From assembly GCA_964631565.1 (NCBI GenBank), contig CAZVYJ010000019.1:1-53663 (forward strand): a stretch of 53,663 nucleotides of DNA, written 5' to 3'. This DNA comes from CAZVYJ01 sp964631565 (lineage in GTDB: Bacteria > Planctomycetota > Phycisphaerae > SM23-33). The position numbers were made by a program, and so were the translations under genes. The notes below the pieces were generated by a model. That model saw only the letters and a program-made list of their open reading frames with translations. It was not told where the DNA came from and made no database searches. Numbering within the stretch: the first letter of the stretch is position 1; every line of letters begins with the position of its first letter. Of this stretch, positions 17,376-26,448 are shown one piece after another.

Positions 17376-18275
17376 ATGAAAAATCAGGCAAGACAAATTG
17401 TTTCACGACGACGCGGCATGACGCTGATAGAGCTGATGGTAGCCGTCGCGCTGCTGGCCATAATGATAGCTTCGTTCAGCATGATCCTCAACGGCGTGCA
17501 GAAACTCGTCTACGGCTCGGAGGCGGCCATGCGGGCCAACGCAGCCGCCTCGGCGGTCGAATACGTAATCCGCAAAGACATCCGCAGCATCAGCATGAAC
17601 GGCTTTCTCTGCATTGGGCAATCATCCGACAACACGCCGATGCTGTTGTACTCTACCGCCGGAACGTCGTTCAGTGTGACAAGCGGCGTTTCAGGTGACG
17701 GCTGCGTCACGGGGCTTGGTCTCTGCCCAATGAACAGCGGGTCAAACACAATGATGTGGCGAGGCAGCTGGGTTCTTGCCGGCCCGAGCAGCACGACGAC
17801 AAACGACATATGGAAGCTGAGCTTCGCCGATATTCAGGGCACAACGAGGCAATCGCTGAACGATAATATCGTAAATTACATCAGAACTGTCGCTCCGAAG
17901 GGGCCTGCCGGCCTGCCGGTTCCGCCGGTAAATCTCAATGATATGGGCGAATTATGGAAGTACCTGGCCGAAAACTGCTCGAATCTGACCATCATGTGGA
18001 CTGACGGCACACTGGACGGCGCAAACGGCCCTCTCAAGTGGTATGGCGCCGGTTCGCCCAAAGGTCCCGTAGGAGCAGACGTCAACGCAAAAGACGGCGA
18101 CGGAGACTACTACATCGAATTCAACGACGGCGGCTATCGCGCCCTCTGGTCGCAGCACAATCAGAACGATTGGCCGAAAGCCATCAAAATCAGTTTCACG
18201 CTGAACGACGTTTCGAAGTCCACGGGCGTGACGGCAATTGTGTATGAAATCATCTGCCCGCTCAGCAAGCAGTGA
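17376..18275 (+). CDS. pseudopilin, GspJ-like
   Basis: A 299-residue prepilin-like protein: leader ends R-R-R-G14, cleavage before M15, TLIE, then LMVAVALLAIMIASFSMIL, typical of GspJ/PilW. The segment E-Y-V-IRKDIRSIS near 62-73 matches the GspJ stretch after the helix (a conserved R/K-D-L/I-R). Four cysteines in the mature domain may form disulfides outside the cytoplasm. It is coupled to the upstream gspI-like gene and followed by the gspK-like gene after 14 bases. Confidence 0.84.
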   Translation: MKNQARQIVSRRRGMTLIELMVAVALLAIMIASFSMILNGVQKLVYGSEAAMRANAAASAVEYVIRKDIRSISMNGFLCIGQSSDNTPMLLYSTAGTSFSVTSGVSGDGCVTGLGLCPMNSGSNTMMWRGSWVLAGPSSTTTNDIWKLSFADIQGTTRQSLNDNIVNYIRTVAPKGPAGLPVPPVNLNDMGELWKYLAENCSNLTIMWTDGTLDGANGPLKWYGAGSPKGPVGADVNAKDGDGDYYIEFNDGGYRALWSQHNQNDWPKAIKISFTLNDVSKSTGVTAIVYEIICPLSKQ

Positions 18276-18289
18276 AAAGAGGTGTTGTC

Positions 18290-21034
18290 ATGACTATCGG
18301 CAGAACAGTCAGAAATCGCGGCTCCGTAATTCTCATGGTCGTCGGACTGCTCACGGTGATATCGCTGCTGGGCATCACGTACCTGGTCGTGTCGCGATTT
18401 GACGCCAACCAGGCGAAGAAAATCGCATCCAGGCGCGCCATAATACCAGTCTCGGAAGGCATACTCGACGAGATTGTTCGCGCCGTAAAAAGCGACCTCC
18501 ATTTCAATGCCAGTTCCGCCCTCGGCCCGTATTCGGGGCTGTCGAGCGGCCAGAACGGCTGGATACAGTTCGTCGATTTCCCCAGCGAAGATTCCGACAA
18601 GTTCCTTGCCTCGGATTACCTGTATAAATATACGCGTACGGATACGCCTTTAGGCTCTCAAACCGGCTGGCAGCACATATCCAACATCTATGGCGCTGCC
18701 GATAATAATGCGACGCACATTTCTACATCGAACACGAATTTGAGAAATGCCGACGGCGACGGCGTGAACGATTCGTACCTGTTTTACACAGGCACGATGA
18801 ACACCGAAGGCGACAAGGTCTATGCAGCCGTCCGCATTCTGGATACGTCGGCGTGGATAAACGTCAACACCGCAGCCAGGTGCGACTCGGGAAATCTGAC
18901 CACACCGGTATGCCCTGTTAACGTCAACCTGCGCGACTTCATCGGCTCGGCGCTGTACGACGGCGCCACTAAGCTTCACGGCGTCCGGTGCGGCGGAACC
19001 CAACAGACGACGGCTACATACAACACCGAGTGTGCACTGCGTCTTTTCTCGCCTGTCGCCAGAACCCCTGCCTATGCCCCCTATGGCATATGCGACGAGG
19101 CGTATCTGCACTGGCTGAAAAGCAAGGCTTCAACGGCCATCGGGCGACTGCATGACGCCATCGACTCGAGCAGCAGCTTGAGCTACCTGATTCGCCAGAT
19201 GCTGACCACGCATTCGGTTTCGCGTGCGATAGTCAGGCATCCGGCCGCCGGCGCCTGGCCGAAGGACGCATTCGCAACACTGACACGGCTGGACGTATCC
19301 AGCGATACTAACCGTCAGGCGGTCTATAAGCAGATGTTCATAATGCTGAGCGAGTTGTACTCAGGCGTAGCCGAGTCGGTCCGCAAACAGATGGCTGCGA
19401 ACTTCACGGCGAATCTCTGGGCATACCAGGACAGTATCAACAACCTCGATTCGACGACTTACTGGGCGTTCACGCCAAAGAACGGCGCCGGTGCGGATGA
19501 AAGCATCACGGCCTACGGCCTGGTGCCGGACCTGGTGATATCCGAGGGCTACGCGGCCCACTACGGCGAATCGGTGCCGGGATCCTCCGACGACCACAAG
19601 TTCGCCTCGGCGATTGAAATACTCAACGTCTCCGGCAGAAGCATAGACCTGTCAAAATACGAAATTCAAGGGCTGGCTGACGGCTCGCTTTCCGGCACGC
19701 TGGGCAACAACGACCGAGTCGTCGTCTACAGCTACGGCAAAGGCGGCGGCGGATCGGTAGCGCCCGGCGACTTCGGGTTCCCGGCCGACGGCACAGCCAA
19801 ATGGATCAAAAAAACCGACCTGTCATTCATCGACAACAAAACGTACACGCTCGTACGCAAGATAGGCAGCGAACTCATTCCAATCGACAGCGTTTCATCA
19901 AGCGATATCGGATACAACTACAATATGTCGGATGTCAAGAACGACAAGTCTTCAATTACATCGTTCGACAGTCTGCGCGACGACGATACGACGCGATGCA
20001 GGTACAACGTCGCAGCTTACGCCGACCCGGTTAAAACCGGACACAACCTGGGACAGGCAAACAATCTCAACGCCACGCAGCTCAGCCAGGTTGCAAACAA
20101 CGGAGCCAAGTATGGCGTGAAAATCATTCAACAAGGCTCGGCGATATCGAGCATCGGCGACTGCTTCTCAGTCTATCTCGCCGGACCGCTCAAAGTCGGC
20201 GGTAATCTTACTCCGTTCACAAAGCGGCTGCGGGATTCCACGTTCCTCACAGTATTTCCGGACGACACGGCCCGAGGCAGGCTTAACCTGCATCCGGACA
20301 GCGTTCCCAGCGGCGGGTTCAACGGCAGCGAATATCCGGACGTGCCGGCGGCGGCTTTTCTCGGTGAATTTTTCACGTCCGTACCTCCGGATTCCACAAG
20401 ACTCGACAACGCCACGCGATTCTACGGAAAGTTGAACATAAACACCGCGGGAGGCTATTACAATTCTTCCGTCATGTATTACGTGCTTCAGCGGCTGCCA
20501 TTCCCGACATCCACGTTTAGTATTGCCGGATCGACGGTTACCTTCGATGCCGCGACGGCTGCCAAATTCATTCTTGCTTACAGAAACGGCGATACCGTGA
20601 CCGGCCCCAGCGGAAAAGTCTGGAATTACGCAGCGCCTTCGGCTGCGGCAGGTGCGAATATCGCCAATCTCCGCTCGGTGGATGTGACCAAGACAACCGG
20701 CGACGGCAGGCATGGTTTCCTGGCCGTCGGAGAGGTCGCAATTCCACTGGCCGATTATGCAAATGATCTCATGAAATCAGTAACCGGCAAAACACCGGAG
20801 GAACTCGCGGCAGCCGATGGCAACTATTCGTATGTACGCGATGCAATGTACAGGGCAATCTCAAACTGCATCACGGTCAACAGCGACACGTTCGTCGCGA
20901 CTATACGAATACAGCTTGGCAACGGAGACCCGACCAGCGGAATATGGTACTACATAGCCGTAATAGACCGCAGCAACTGCATGACCAAAGACGATTCGCC
21001 CGCAGTGCTGCTGTTCAATGAAATCAGCAAGTAA
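18290..21034 (+). CDS. large GspK-like minor pseudopilin with a lamin-tail-like insert
   Basis: 914 residues. The leader ends at R10-G11 and the hydrophobic helix starts S12 without Glu at mature +5, the hallmark of GspK, which caps the pseudopilus tip with GspI and GspJ. Two N-(V/I)-N-TA motifs are present (about 190-195 and 715-719), as found in the GspK helical domain. It is nearly three times the usual GspK length. The middle (about 413-535) reads like a lamin tail domain: ISEGY, AIEILNVSGRSIDLSKYEI, a VVVYS strand and PGDFGFP. I chose ATG 18290, preceded by AGAGGTG, over a GTG at 18272 that overlaps the previous stop. It is the last gene of the cluster. Confidence 0.75.
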   Translation: MTIGRTVRNRGSVILMVVGLLTVISLLGITYLVVSRFDANQAKKIASRRAIIPVSEGILDEIVRAVKSDLHFNASSALGPYSGLSSGQNGWIQFVDFPSEDSDKFLASDYLYKYTRTDTPLGSQTGWQHISNIYGAADNNATHISTSNTNLRNADGDGVNDSYLFYTGTMNTEGDKVYAAVRILDTSAWINVNTAARCDSGNLTTPVCPVNVNLRDFIGSALYDGATKLHGVRCGGTQQTTATYNTECALRLFSPVARTPAYAPYGICDEAYLHWLKSKASTAIGRLHDAIDSSSSLSYLIRQMLTTHSVSRAIVRHPAAGAWPKDAFATLTRLDVSSDTNRQAVYKQMFIMLSELYSGVAESVRKQMAANFTANLWAYQDSINNLDSTTYWAFTPKNGAGADESITAYGLVPDLVISEGYAAHYGESVPGSSDDHKFASAIEILNVSGRSIDLSKYEIQGLADGSLSGTLGNNDRVVVYSYGKGGGGSVAPGDFGFPADGTAKWIKKTDLSFIDNKTYTLVRKIGSELIPIDSVSSSDIGYNYNMSDVKNDKSSITSFDSLRDDDTTRCRYNVAAYADPVKTGHNLGQANNLNATQLSQVANNGAKYGVKIIQQGSAISSIGDCFSVYLAGPLKVGGNLTPFTKRLRDSTFLTVFPDDTARGRLNLHPDSVPSGGFNGSEYPDVPAAAFLGEFFTSVPPDSTRLDNATRFYGKLNINTAGGYYNSSVMYYVLQRLPFPTSTFSIAGSTVTFDAATAAKFILAYRNGDTVTGPSGKVWNYAAPSAAAGANIANLRSVDVTKTTGDGRHGFLAVGEVAIPLADYANDLMKSVTGKTPEELAAADGNYSYVRDAMYRAISNCITVNSDTFVATIRIQLGNGDPTSGIWYYIAVIDRSNCMTKDDSPAVLLFNEISK

Positions 21035-21057
21035 AACGCGGACAATCGCACACAATA

Positions 21058-21190
21058 GAAGCTGTTTCAAAACTCCCATTGTGTCAGCAAGAGTGCCACG
21101 GTCCCTCAGGGACCGTGCACATTCAATGAATGCAGTACACGGGTTGCGAGCAACCCGTGGCACCCAAGAAGTAGTTTTGAAAACAGCTTC
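21058..21190. repeat. nested inverted-repeat element downstream of the pilus cluster
   Basis: Outer arms 21058-21074 and 21173-21190 are inverted copies with one bulged base. Inside are two further palindromes: 21097-21106 with 21108-21117 (10 bp perfect) and 21138-21147 with 21150-21159 (10 bp perfect, two-base centre). Each inner palindrome is flanked by GTGCCAC or GTGGCAC-like words. The shape is that of a MITE or a REP/BIME-like dispersed element rather than a terminator. Confidence 0.75.
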
Positions 21191-21192
21191 CA

Positions 21193-21227
21193 AAGCAAAA
21201 AGCGTCCCTGAGGGACGCTTTTTGCTT
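21193..21227. terminator. bidirectional terminator between pilus cluster and M48 peptidase gene
   Basis: A perfect 17-bp palindrome with a single central base: 21193-21209 pairs with 21211-21227. An A run on the left and a T run on the right are part of the arms, so it can stop transcription from the + strand cluster and from the convergent peptidase gene. Its core shares the word GTCCCT/AGGGAC with the palindrome at 21097-21117. Confidence 0.88.
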
Positions 21228-21249
21228 ATTTAACGGAGGCGAACATGGC

Positions 21250-22032
21250 CTATTTAAGCAGTGCCTTCATTTCCCTGAACCGGCTTGCGTTGGGATCTGG
21301 ATTTTCCGCGGAGTATTGCTGATAATCCTTGTAAATAAACGCGGCCGCTTCATCGATGCGCTTTCGCGTCAGCGGGTGTGTGGAGAATATCTCGCTGAGG
21401 TTATCACCTTCGGACTCCTGGAGGCTCTGAAGCGTTTCGAGGAGCTCCACCATTCCCCACGGGTTATAGCCGGCCTTGGTCATGAATACGATGCCGCCCT
21501 GGTCGGCTTCGTATTCGTCCTTGCGGCTGTATTTTAGGGTCACCAGGCTGGCGACAACCTTGCCGAGGGCCTGGGCCTCGGAGCCGGCTGCATAACCGGT
21601 CGCTTCGAGCAATATTTCAAAACCTACCGCTTTTTCAATCTGTTTGACGCTGTGCTTGCGGGCTATGTGGGCGGTCTCGTGGCCGAGCACTCCGGCAAGC
21701 TCGCGTTCGTTTTGTATTTGCCTGAACAGGCCGGCTGTAATGTAAACCTTGCCGCCCGGCAGAGCGAACGCGTTGATGATGTCGGATTTCAGCAGCATGT
21801 ATTCATACGGCATGTCGCGGTCTGATGCGGCTGCCAGCTTGGCGCCGATGCTGCGAACGTAGGCCTGGAGCTGCTCGTTTTCCACCGGACCGCCGAACTC
21901 CGCCTCGAACTGCGGGGCGGCATCGACGCCCAACTGTATTTCCTGCTCACGGGATATGAGGTGGCCGCAACCTGGAGCAACGCTGATGGCAAGAAGCAAT
22001 CCGGCAAGCAGCAGAAAAGTTTTCCTGGTCAT
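21250..22032 (-). CDS. M48-family zinc metallopeptidase, lipoprotein
   Basis: A 260-residue exported protease of the M48 family (Oma1/BepA/LoiP-like), probably acting in periplasmic protein quality control. The first 22 residues are a lipoprotein signal with cysteine at C22 (A-P-G-C). The zinc-binding H118-E-T-A-H122 is intact and the downstream third-ligand region DEYEAD lies at 172-177. Unlike BepA it has no TPR domain. The ATG is preceded by AAAGGG. It is a single gene, convergent with the pilus cluster. Confidence 0.9.
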   Translation of the reverse strand: MTRKTFLLLAGLLLAISVAPGCGHLISREQEIQLGVDAAPQFEAEFGGPVENEQLQAYVRSIGAKLAAASDRDMPYEYMLLKSDIINAFALPGGKVYITAGLFRQIQNERELAGVLGHETAHIARKHSVKQIEKAVGFEILLEATGYAAGSEAQALGKVVASLVTLKYSRKDEYEADQGGIVFMTKAGYNPWGMVELLETLQSLQESEGDNLSEIFSTHPLTRKRIDEAAAFIYKDYQQYSAENPDPNASRFREMKALLK

Positions 22033-22557
22033 TATTTGAACCCTTTCAAGACAAGGATATGAACGCGATCCGATTCCGCCTCAATTATTAGCCACTTTCG
22101 CATGCAATTCAACCGGCAGAATGCATCATAATATACAACAACCGGCTGCCGGCGGACAGCCTGTCAAACAACCCTGTCTCATACAGCCTTGATAATCAAT
22201 AATTCCGACACTGACCTGCTCCCCGAAAACTGATCCAGGTTGAATGAGAGTCTTACTGCCGGGCTACTGTCACATCATCCCTCCGGGACAGACAGCCGAC
22301 AGCATGCCGGCGAAAATAACGCGGTTGCTGCGCCGGGTTTCGGGTTACGTGTTCCGGGTTCCTTGTTCTGTGCTCCGGTTTCCGGGTTATGCGTTCCGCA
22401 TATCGCCGTTGCGTCATAAGCAACAGAAACGGCCGGCGGGCGGAAAATCATGCGTTACTATTGCCGTCGGCCGGGTTGTAATATGCAACAGATATGGCAG
22501 TTTGGCGACAACTATACCGGAAAAGTAAACATCCAGGCATTTGCGAAGCATGAAAAA
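22033..22557. other. 525-base non-coding stretch with imperfect direct repeats
   Basis: The stretch lies between divergent genes and must carry the promoters of both. Two imperfect 20-base direct repeats built on TTTC(C)GGGTTA-x-G-x-GTTCCG occur at 22338-22356 and 22379-22398, with shorter GTTCCGGGTTCC-like words between. An open frame extends upstream of 22558 (to 22450), but its N terminus is not signal-like and has no ribosome site, so I treat it as non-coding. Confidence 0.45.
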
Positions 22558-24651
22558 ATGAAAGTCGTTTATACCTCGCTATTCGTCATCGTTCTGCTTT
22601 CGGTGATTTCATCCGCAGGCGCGGTTCAGCCGCAGTCGTGCGAATTCAAACTCGCCGGGCAGCGATTCCTGCACTGGATGGACTGCCTGACCGGTGCCGC
22701 GATAACAACTAAGGACGGAAAGAAAATGTTGATGGACAAAACGCTCCTCACAGGAAGTGCCGCGACAATCAAAACCCCGCCGTTTTCGTTTGTTTTCGAC
22801 GGCGAAAAATCATCCGAGCTGCTGCCGAAGTGGAAAACCGGCAAGACGTCGTCCCGCATCGACGATGTGCGAACGCAGCACGTGACAACGTTCCTCGACC
22901 CGGCGAGCGGGCTTGAAGTAACCTGCCGGGCCGTCGTGTTCAGCGACTTCCCGGCCGTCGAGTGGACGCTGTATTTCAAAAACACCGGCAAGGACGATTC
23001 GCCGATTATCGAGGACATCCGCGCGCTTGACGTCGCAATCGCCAGGGCCCCCAAGGCCCAGCCGATCGTGCTGCATTCCGCGCGCGGCGGAGTCTGCACG
23101 CCCGAAGATTACCAGCCGGCCGAAACCGTTCTGAAGCCCGGGGCGAGCGCGACACTCGGCGTCGCAGGCGGCAGAAGCAGCAACGGCAGCCTGCCGTTCT
23201 TTAATCTGGATGAAGGCGGCCGGGGCACAGTGTTCGCCGTCGGCTGGTCGGGCCAGTGGTCGGCCGATTTCACCGCCGACGAGGCAGGCAGCGTCGCAGT
23301 GCGGGCCGGCATGACGAAAACGCATCTTCGCCTGCACCCCGGCGAGCAGATACGCAGCCCGAAGATTCTCGCGATAAGCTGGGACGGCGAGGCCATCCGC
23401 GGGCACAACATGATGCGGCAGATTATCTACCGCCACTACACGCCGCTGCTGGACGGCAAAAAGCCGCTGCCGCCCGTGCAGTGCAACTCGTGGTGGGCGG
23501 TCGGCGACGACGGCGGACGGGCGAACGAGCAGAACCAGGTTAAACTTCTCAGGGCATACAAGGGGCTAGGCCTAGAGTATCTCATCACCGACGCCGGCTG
23601 GTACGGCACGACGCCGAACTGGTGGAGCAACGTCGGCACGTGGGCGCCCCGCAAGGACACGTTTCCCAACGGTATGAAGCCCGTCGGCGACGCGGCGGCC
23701 GAGGCAGGCATAAAGTACGGCATGTGGTTCGAGCCGGAACGCGTCATGGCCGACTCGCAGCTCGACAGGGAGCATCCGCAGTGGCTGTTGAAGCTCGACG
23801 GCAACAACGTCCGCCTGCTTAACCTCGGCCTGGGCGAAGCGCAGGATTATTTCGTCGAGATGGTCAGCGGCTACGTCAAGAGCGTGCCGCTGGGCTACTT
23901 CCGGCACGATTTCAACATGGAGCCGCTGCCCTACTGGCAAGCGGCCGACAAGCCCGACCGCGTCGGCATGACGGAGATACGCTATATTGAGGGCCTGTAC
24001 AAAATCTGGGACGATCTGCACCGCCGTTTCCCCGCGATGATGATGGAAGGCTGTGCCTCCGGCGGGCGGCGGATCGACATTGAAAGCCTCAGCCGCTGCC
24101 ACACGTACTGGAAGAGCGACCTTTATTTCCAGATCGTCGCCAATCAGGGCCACACTTACGGCGCGTCGCTCTATCTGCCGGGCAATTATCTCAACACGCC
24201 GCTGAGCGACCTGTCGGAAAACCCGTACGCCTTCCGCAGCCAGCTTGGATGCGCACTCTGCACGGCCTGGGACCCGGACTCACCGGGCTTCGACCGCAAA
24301 CTCGCAGCCGCTCGAATCGCCGAGTTCAAAAAGCTGCGGCCGCTGGCCGTCGGCGACTTCTATCCGCTGACGAAATACAGCCTCGAGCCGGATGTGTGGA
24401 TCGGCTACCAGTTCCACCGCGACGACCTCGACGAGGGAATGGTGCTGATGTTCCGCCGCGACAAAAGCCCGTTCGCGGCCATGGAAGTGAATCTCAAGGG
24501 TCTCTCGCCGGATAAAACTTACGAAATCACCAACGCGGACACCGGCGAAACCGTCCGCATGAGCGGCGCGGAACTCACAGTCAAACCGCTGCGGATAAAC
24601 ATTGAGCGGCCGAACGGCTCGGCACTGCTGACGTACAAAAAAGTGAAGTGA
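22558..24651 (+). CDS. exported GH36-like alpha-galactosidase
   Basis: A 697-residue secreted glycosidase. Residues 1-22 form a signal peptide (KVVYTSLFVIVLLSVISSAGA), followed by an N-terminal beta-sandwich, a (beta/alpha)8 barrel (about 300-600) and a C-terminal beta domain. Clan GH-D motifs are visible: NSWWA near the barrel start, ITDAGWY, MWFEPE, the nucleophile in R-H-D451-F-N, and the acid/base region EGCASGGRRID with D507. This fits alpha-galactosidase; alpha-N-acetylgalactosaminidase specificity cannot be excluded. I start at 22558 because the longer frame adds 36 residues that hide the signal peptide. Neighbouring hydrolases, the symporter and the GH94-like enzyme suggest oligosaccharide use. 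Confidence 0.85.
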   Translation: MKVVYTSLFVIVLLSVISSAGAVQPQSCEFKLAGQRFLHWMDCLTGAAITTKDGKKMLMDKTLLTGSAATIKTPPFSFVFDGEKSSELLPKWKTGKTSSRIDDVRTQHVTTFLDPASGLEVTCRAVVFSDFPAVEWTLYFKNTGKDDSPIIEDIRALDVAIARAPKAQPIVLHSARGGVCTPEDYQPAETVLKPGASATLGVAGGRSSNGSLPFFNLDEGGRGTVFAVGWSGQWSADFTADEAGSVAVRAGMTKTHLRLHPGEQIRSPKILAISWDGEAIRGHNMMRQIIYRHYTPLLDGKKPLPPVQCNSWWAVGDDGGRANEQNQVKLLRAYKGLGLEYLITDAGWYGTTPNWWSNVGTWAPRKDTFPNGMKPVGDAAAEAGIKYGMWFEPERVMADSQLDREHPQWLLKLDGNNVRLLNLGLGEAQDYFVEMVSGYVKSVPLGYFRHDFNMEPLPYWQAADKPDRVGMTEIRYIEGLYKIWDDLHRRFPAMMMEGCASGGRRIDIESLSRCHTYWKSDLYFQIVANQGHTYGASLYLPGNYLNTPLSDLSENPYAFRSQLGCALCTAWDPDSPGFDRKLAAARIAEFKKLRPLAVGDFYPLTKYSLEPDVWIGYQFHRDDLDEGMVLMFRRDKSPFAAMEVNLKGLSPDKTYEITNADTGETVRMSGAELTVKPLRINIERPNGSALLTYKKVK

Positions 24652-26271
24652 TTAAATATTTTCCACAAGCATCGCATCGGCGGCGCGGAGGCCGTCGATT
24701 GCGCTGGTGACGATTCCGCCGGCGTATCCCGCCCCTTCGCCGGCCGGGTAAAGCCCGCGGGCCGAAACCGATTGTAAGCTCTCGTCCCGCACGATGCGGA
24801 CGGGGCTTGAGCTTCGGGTCTCGGCTGCGTAAACGATGCCCTCCTCGATACTGACGCCGTTCAGTTTCCGCATCATCGCCGGCACGGCAGCCACGAGCGT
24901 CTCGCCGATGTACGACGGCAGAATTTTGTGAATGTCAGCCGGTATCGAGCGACGACACGAGCGGTCGTCCGGCAGCGAGGCCGATACAACGCCCGCGAGA
25001 AAATCCGTCAGCATGCAGGCCGGCAGCGAGTAGTCGTCTCCGCCGGACGAAAAAGCCTTCGCCTCAATAGCCGCCTGCCACAGAACTCCGGCAAGCGGAT
25101 CGGCGGCGCTGGCGCCGAAGTCTTCCGGCCCGACCGGCACGATGAACGCCGCGTTGCCGTACGCACCGTCGCGGGCGGCGAAGCTCATGCCGTTCGTTGT
25201 GAGCATGCCCGGCGACGACGCGCACGCCATAACCACGCCGCCGGGACACATGCAGAACGTGTAGCATGCCCTCGCGCGCCCGGCCGGCGGCTGCGTAAGG
25301 CGGAAGCTCGCCGCGCCCAGCCGCGGATGCCCGGCGCTTCGGCCGAACTGGCAGCGGTCTATCTGCTTCTGCGGCACTTCGATGCGCACGCCGACGGCGA
25401 GCGGCTTGGCCCCTAGCGCCACGCCGGCTGAATGCAGCATCCGGTAAACGTCGCGTGCGCTGTGGCCGGTCGCCAGCACGCAGCGCGAAGTTTCCATCCG
25501 CTGCGAGTTGACGACGACCGCCGCGAGCCGGCCGTCCTGAATTTCAACGCCGTCCAGCCGCGAGCTGAATTTCACCTCGCCGCCGAGGGCGATGATTTTT
25601 TCGCGCAGGCGAAGCACTATGTCGGTCATGCGGTCGCTGCCGAGGTGCGGCTCGGCGTCGACGAGTATCGACTCCGGCGCGCCGCACTCCACCAGCAGCC
25701 GCAGCACCGTCTGCATGTGCCCGCGAAGCTTGCTGCGCGTGTTGAGTTTGCCGTCGGAAAACAGCCCCGCCCCGCCCTCGCCAAAAAGCACGTTGTCCTC
25801 GGCGTCGAGTTCGCCCCGTTTCCAGAACCGCGAAACGCTCCGGCCGCGATCTTCAACCGGCGCGCCGCGTTCGATGAGAATCGGTCTGGCCCCCGCGGCC
25901 GCCAGCCGCCACGCCGCAACCAGCCCGGCCGGCCCGGCCCCGACGACCACCGGCTGCGATGCAAACGCCTTCGCTACATGCGGCGCCGCCTGCAGCTGGG
26001 CGGATTCGTCCTGCTCCGCGACAATTTCGATGTCCCCGGTCGTCCGGGCAGTTCTTGAAACTTTTTCGGCAGCCGATTCGTCGATTTCCGCCTCGACGTG
26101 CAGTATGAACCGCACGCCGCCGCGGATTTTCCTCGCGTCTACGGCCCGCCGCGTCACGCGGCACGCGATAATCGCATCGAGCGGAATGCGCAGCGTTCTG
26201 GCGACGGCCGAGATTACGTCGGCGTCACCGTAGTCCAGGTTAACCGCGAGTTGTGCAAGGCGAATCAGCAT
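24652..26271 (-). CDS. FAD-dependent oxidoreductase, COG2509 type
   Basis: A 539-residue cytoplasmic flavoprotein of the poorly characterised COG2509 family. The N-terminal domain (1-65, MLIRLAQLAVNLDYGD then DARKIRGGVRF) is the family's small alpha/beta domain; the FAD-binding motif G111-A-G-P-A-G116 follows, then FGEGGAGLFSDGKL and, at the C terminus, YPAGEGAGYAGGI, all typical. The substrate is unknown. A longer frame opens with TTG at 26358; I chose ATG 26271 because the family starts there and the extra 29 residues contain no recognisable element, though they include a C-x2-C. It is convergent with the alpha-galactosidase gene, which ends one base away. Confidence 0.86.
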   Translation of the reverse strand: MLIRLAQLAVNLDYGDADVISAVARTLRIPLDAIIACRVTRRAVDARKIRGGVRFILHVEAEIDESAAEKVSRTARTTGDIEIVAEQDESAQLQAAPHVAKAFASQPVVVGAGPAGLVAAWRLAAAGARPILIERGAPVEDRGRSVSRFWKRGELDAEDNVLFGEGGAGLFSDGKLNTRSKLRGHMQTVLRLLVECGAPESILVDAEPHLGSDRMTDIVLRLREKIIALGGEVKFSSRLDGVEIQDGRLAAVVVNSQRMETSRCVLATGHSARDVYRMLHSAGVALGAKPLAVGVRIEVPQKQIDRCQFGRSAGHPRLGAASFRLTQPPAGRARACYTFCMCPGGVVMACASSPGMLTTNGMSFAARDGAYGNAAFIVPVGPEDFGASAADPLAGVLWQAAIEAKAFSSGGDDYSLPACMLTDFLAGVVSASLPDDRSCRRSIPADIHKILPSYIGETLVAAVPAMMRKLNGVSIEEGIVYAAETRSSSPVRIVRDESLQSVSARGLYPAGEGAGYAGGIVTSAIDGLRAADAMLVENI

Positions 26272-26448
26272 GGAGTTGAGCGAGTCTAGCCGCCTGCCGC
26301 AGCCGTGGCAATAGTCCTTTACCCCCTGGAACAGCGAGAACAAAAGTCCCTGAGACAATGCATATTTGTATAGTGCTTATTGGCCCGGAAGATGAGATAA
26401 TGCGGGGCGTTTCACAGGATATCCAAACTATTTGATAAGGAGCATGCC

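Noticed and set aside
24652..26358. Longer start (TTG) for the FAD protein
   Set aside because: The 29 extra residues do not fit the family start and TTG lacks a good ribosome site; ATG 26271 was used.
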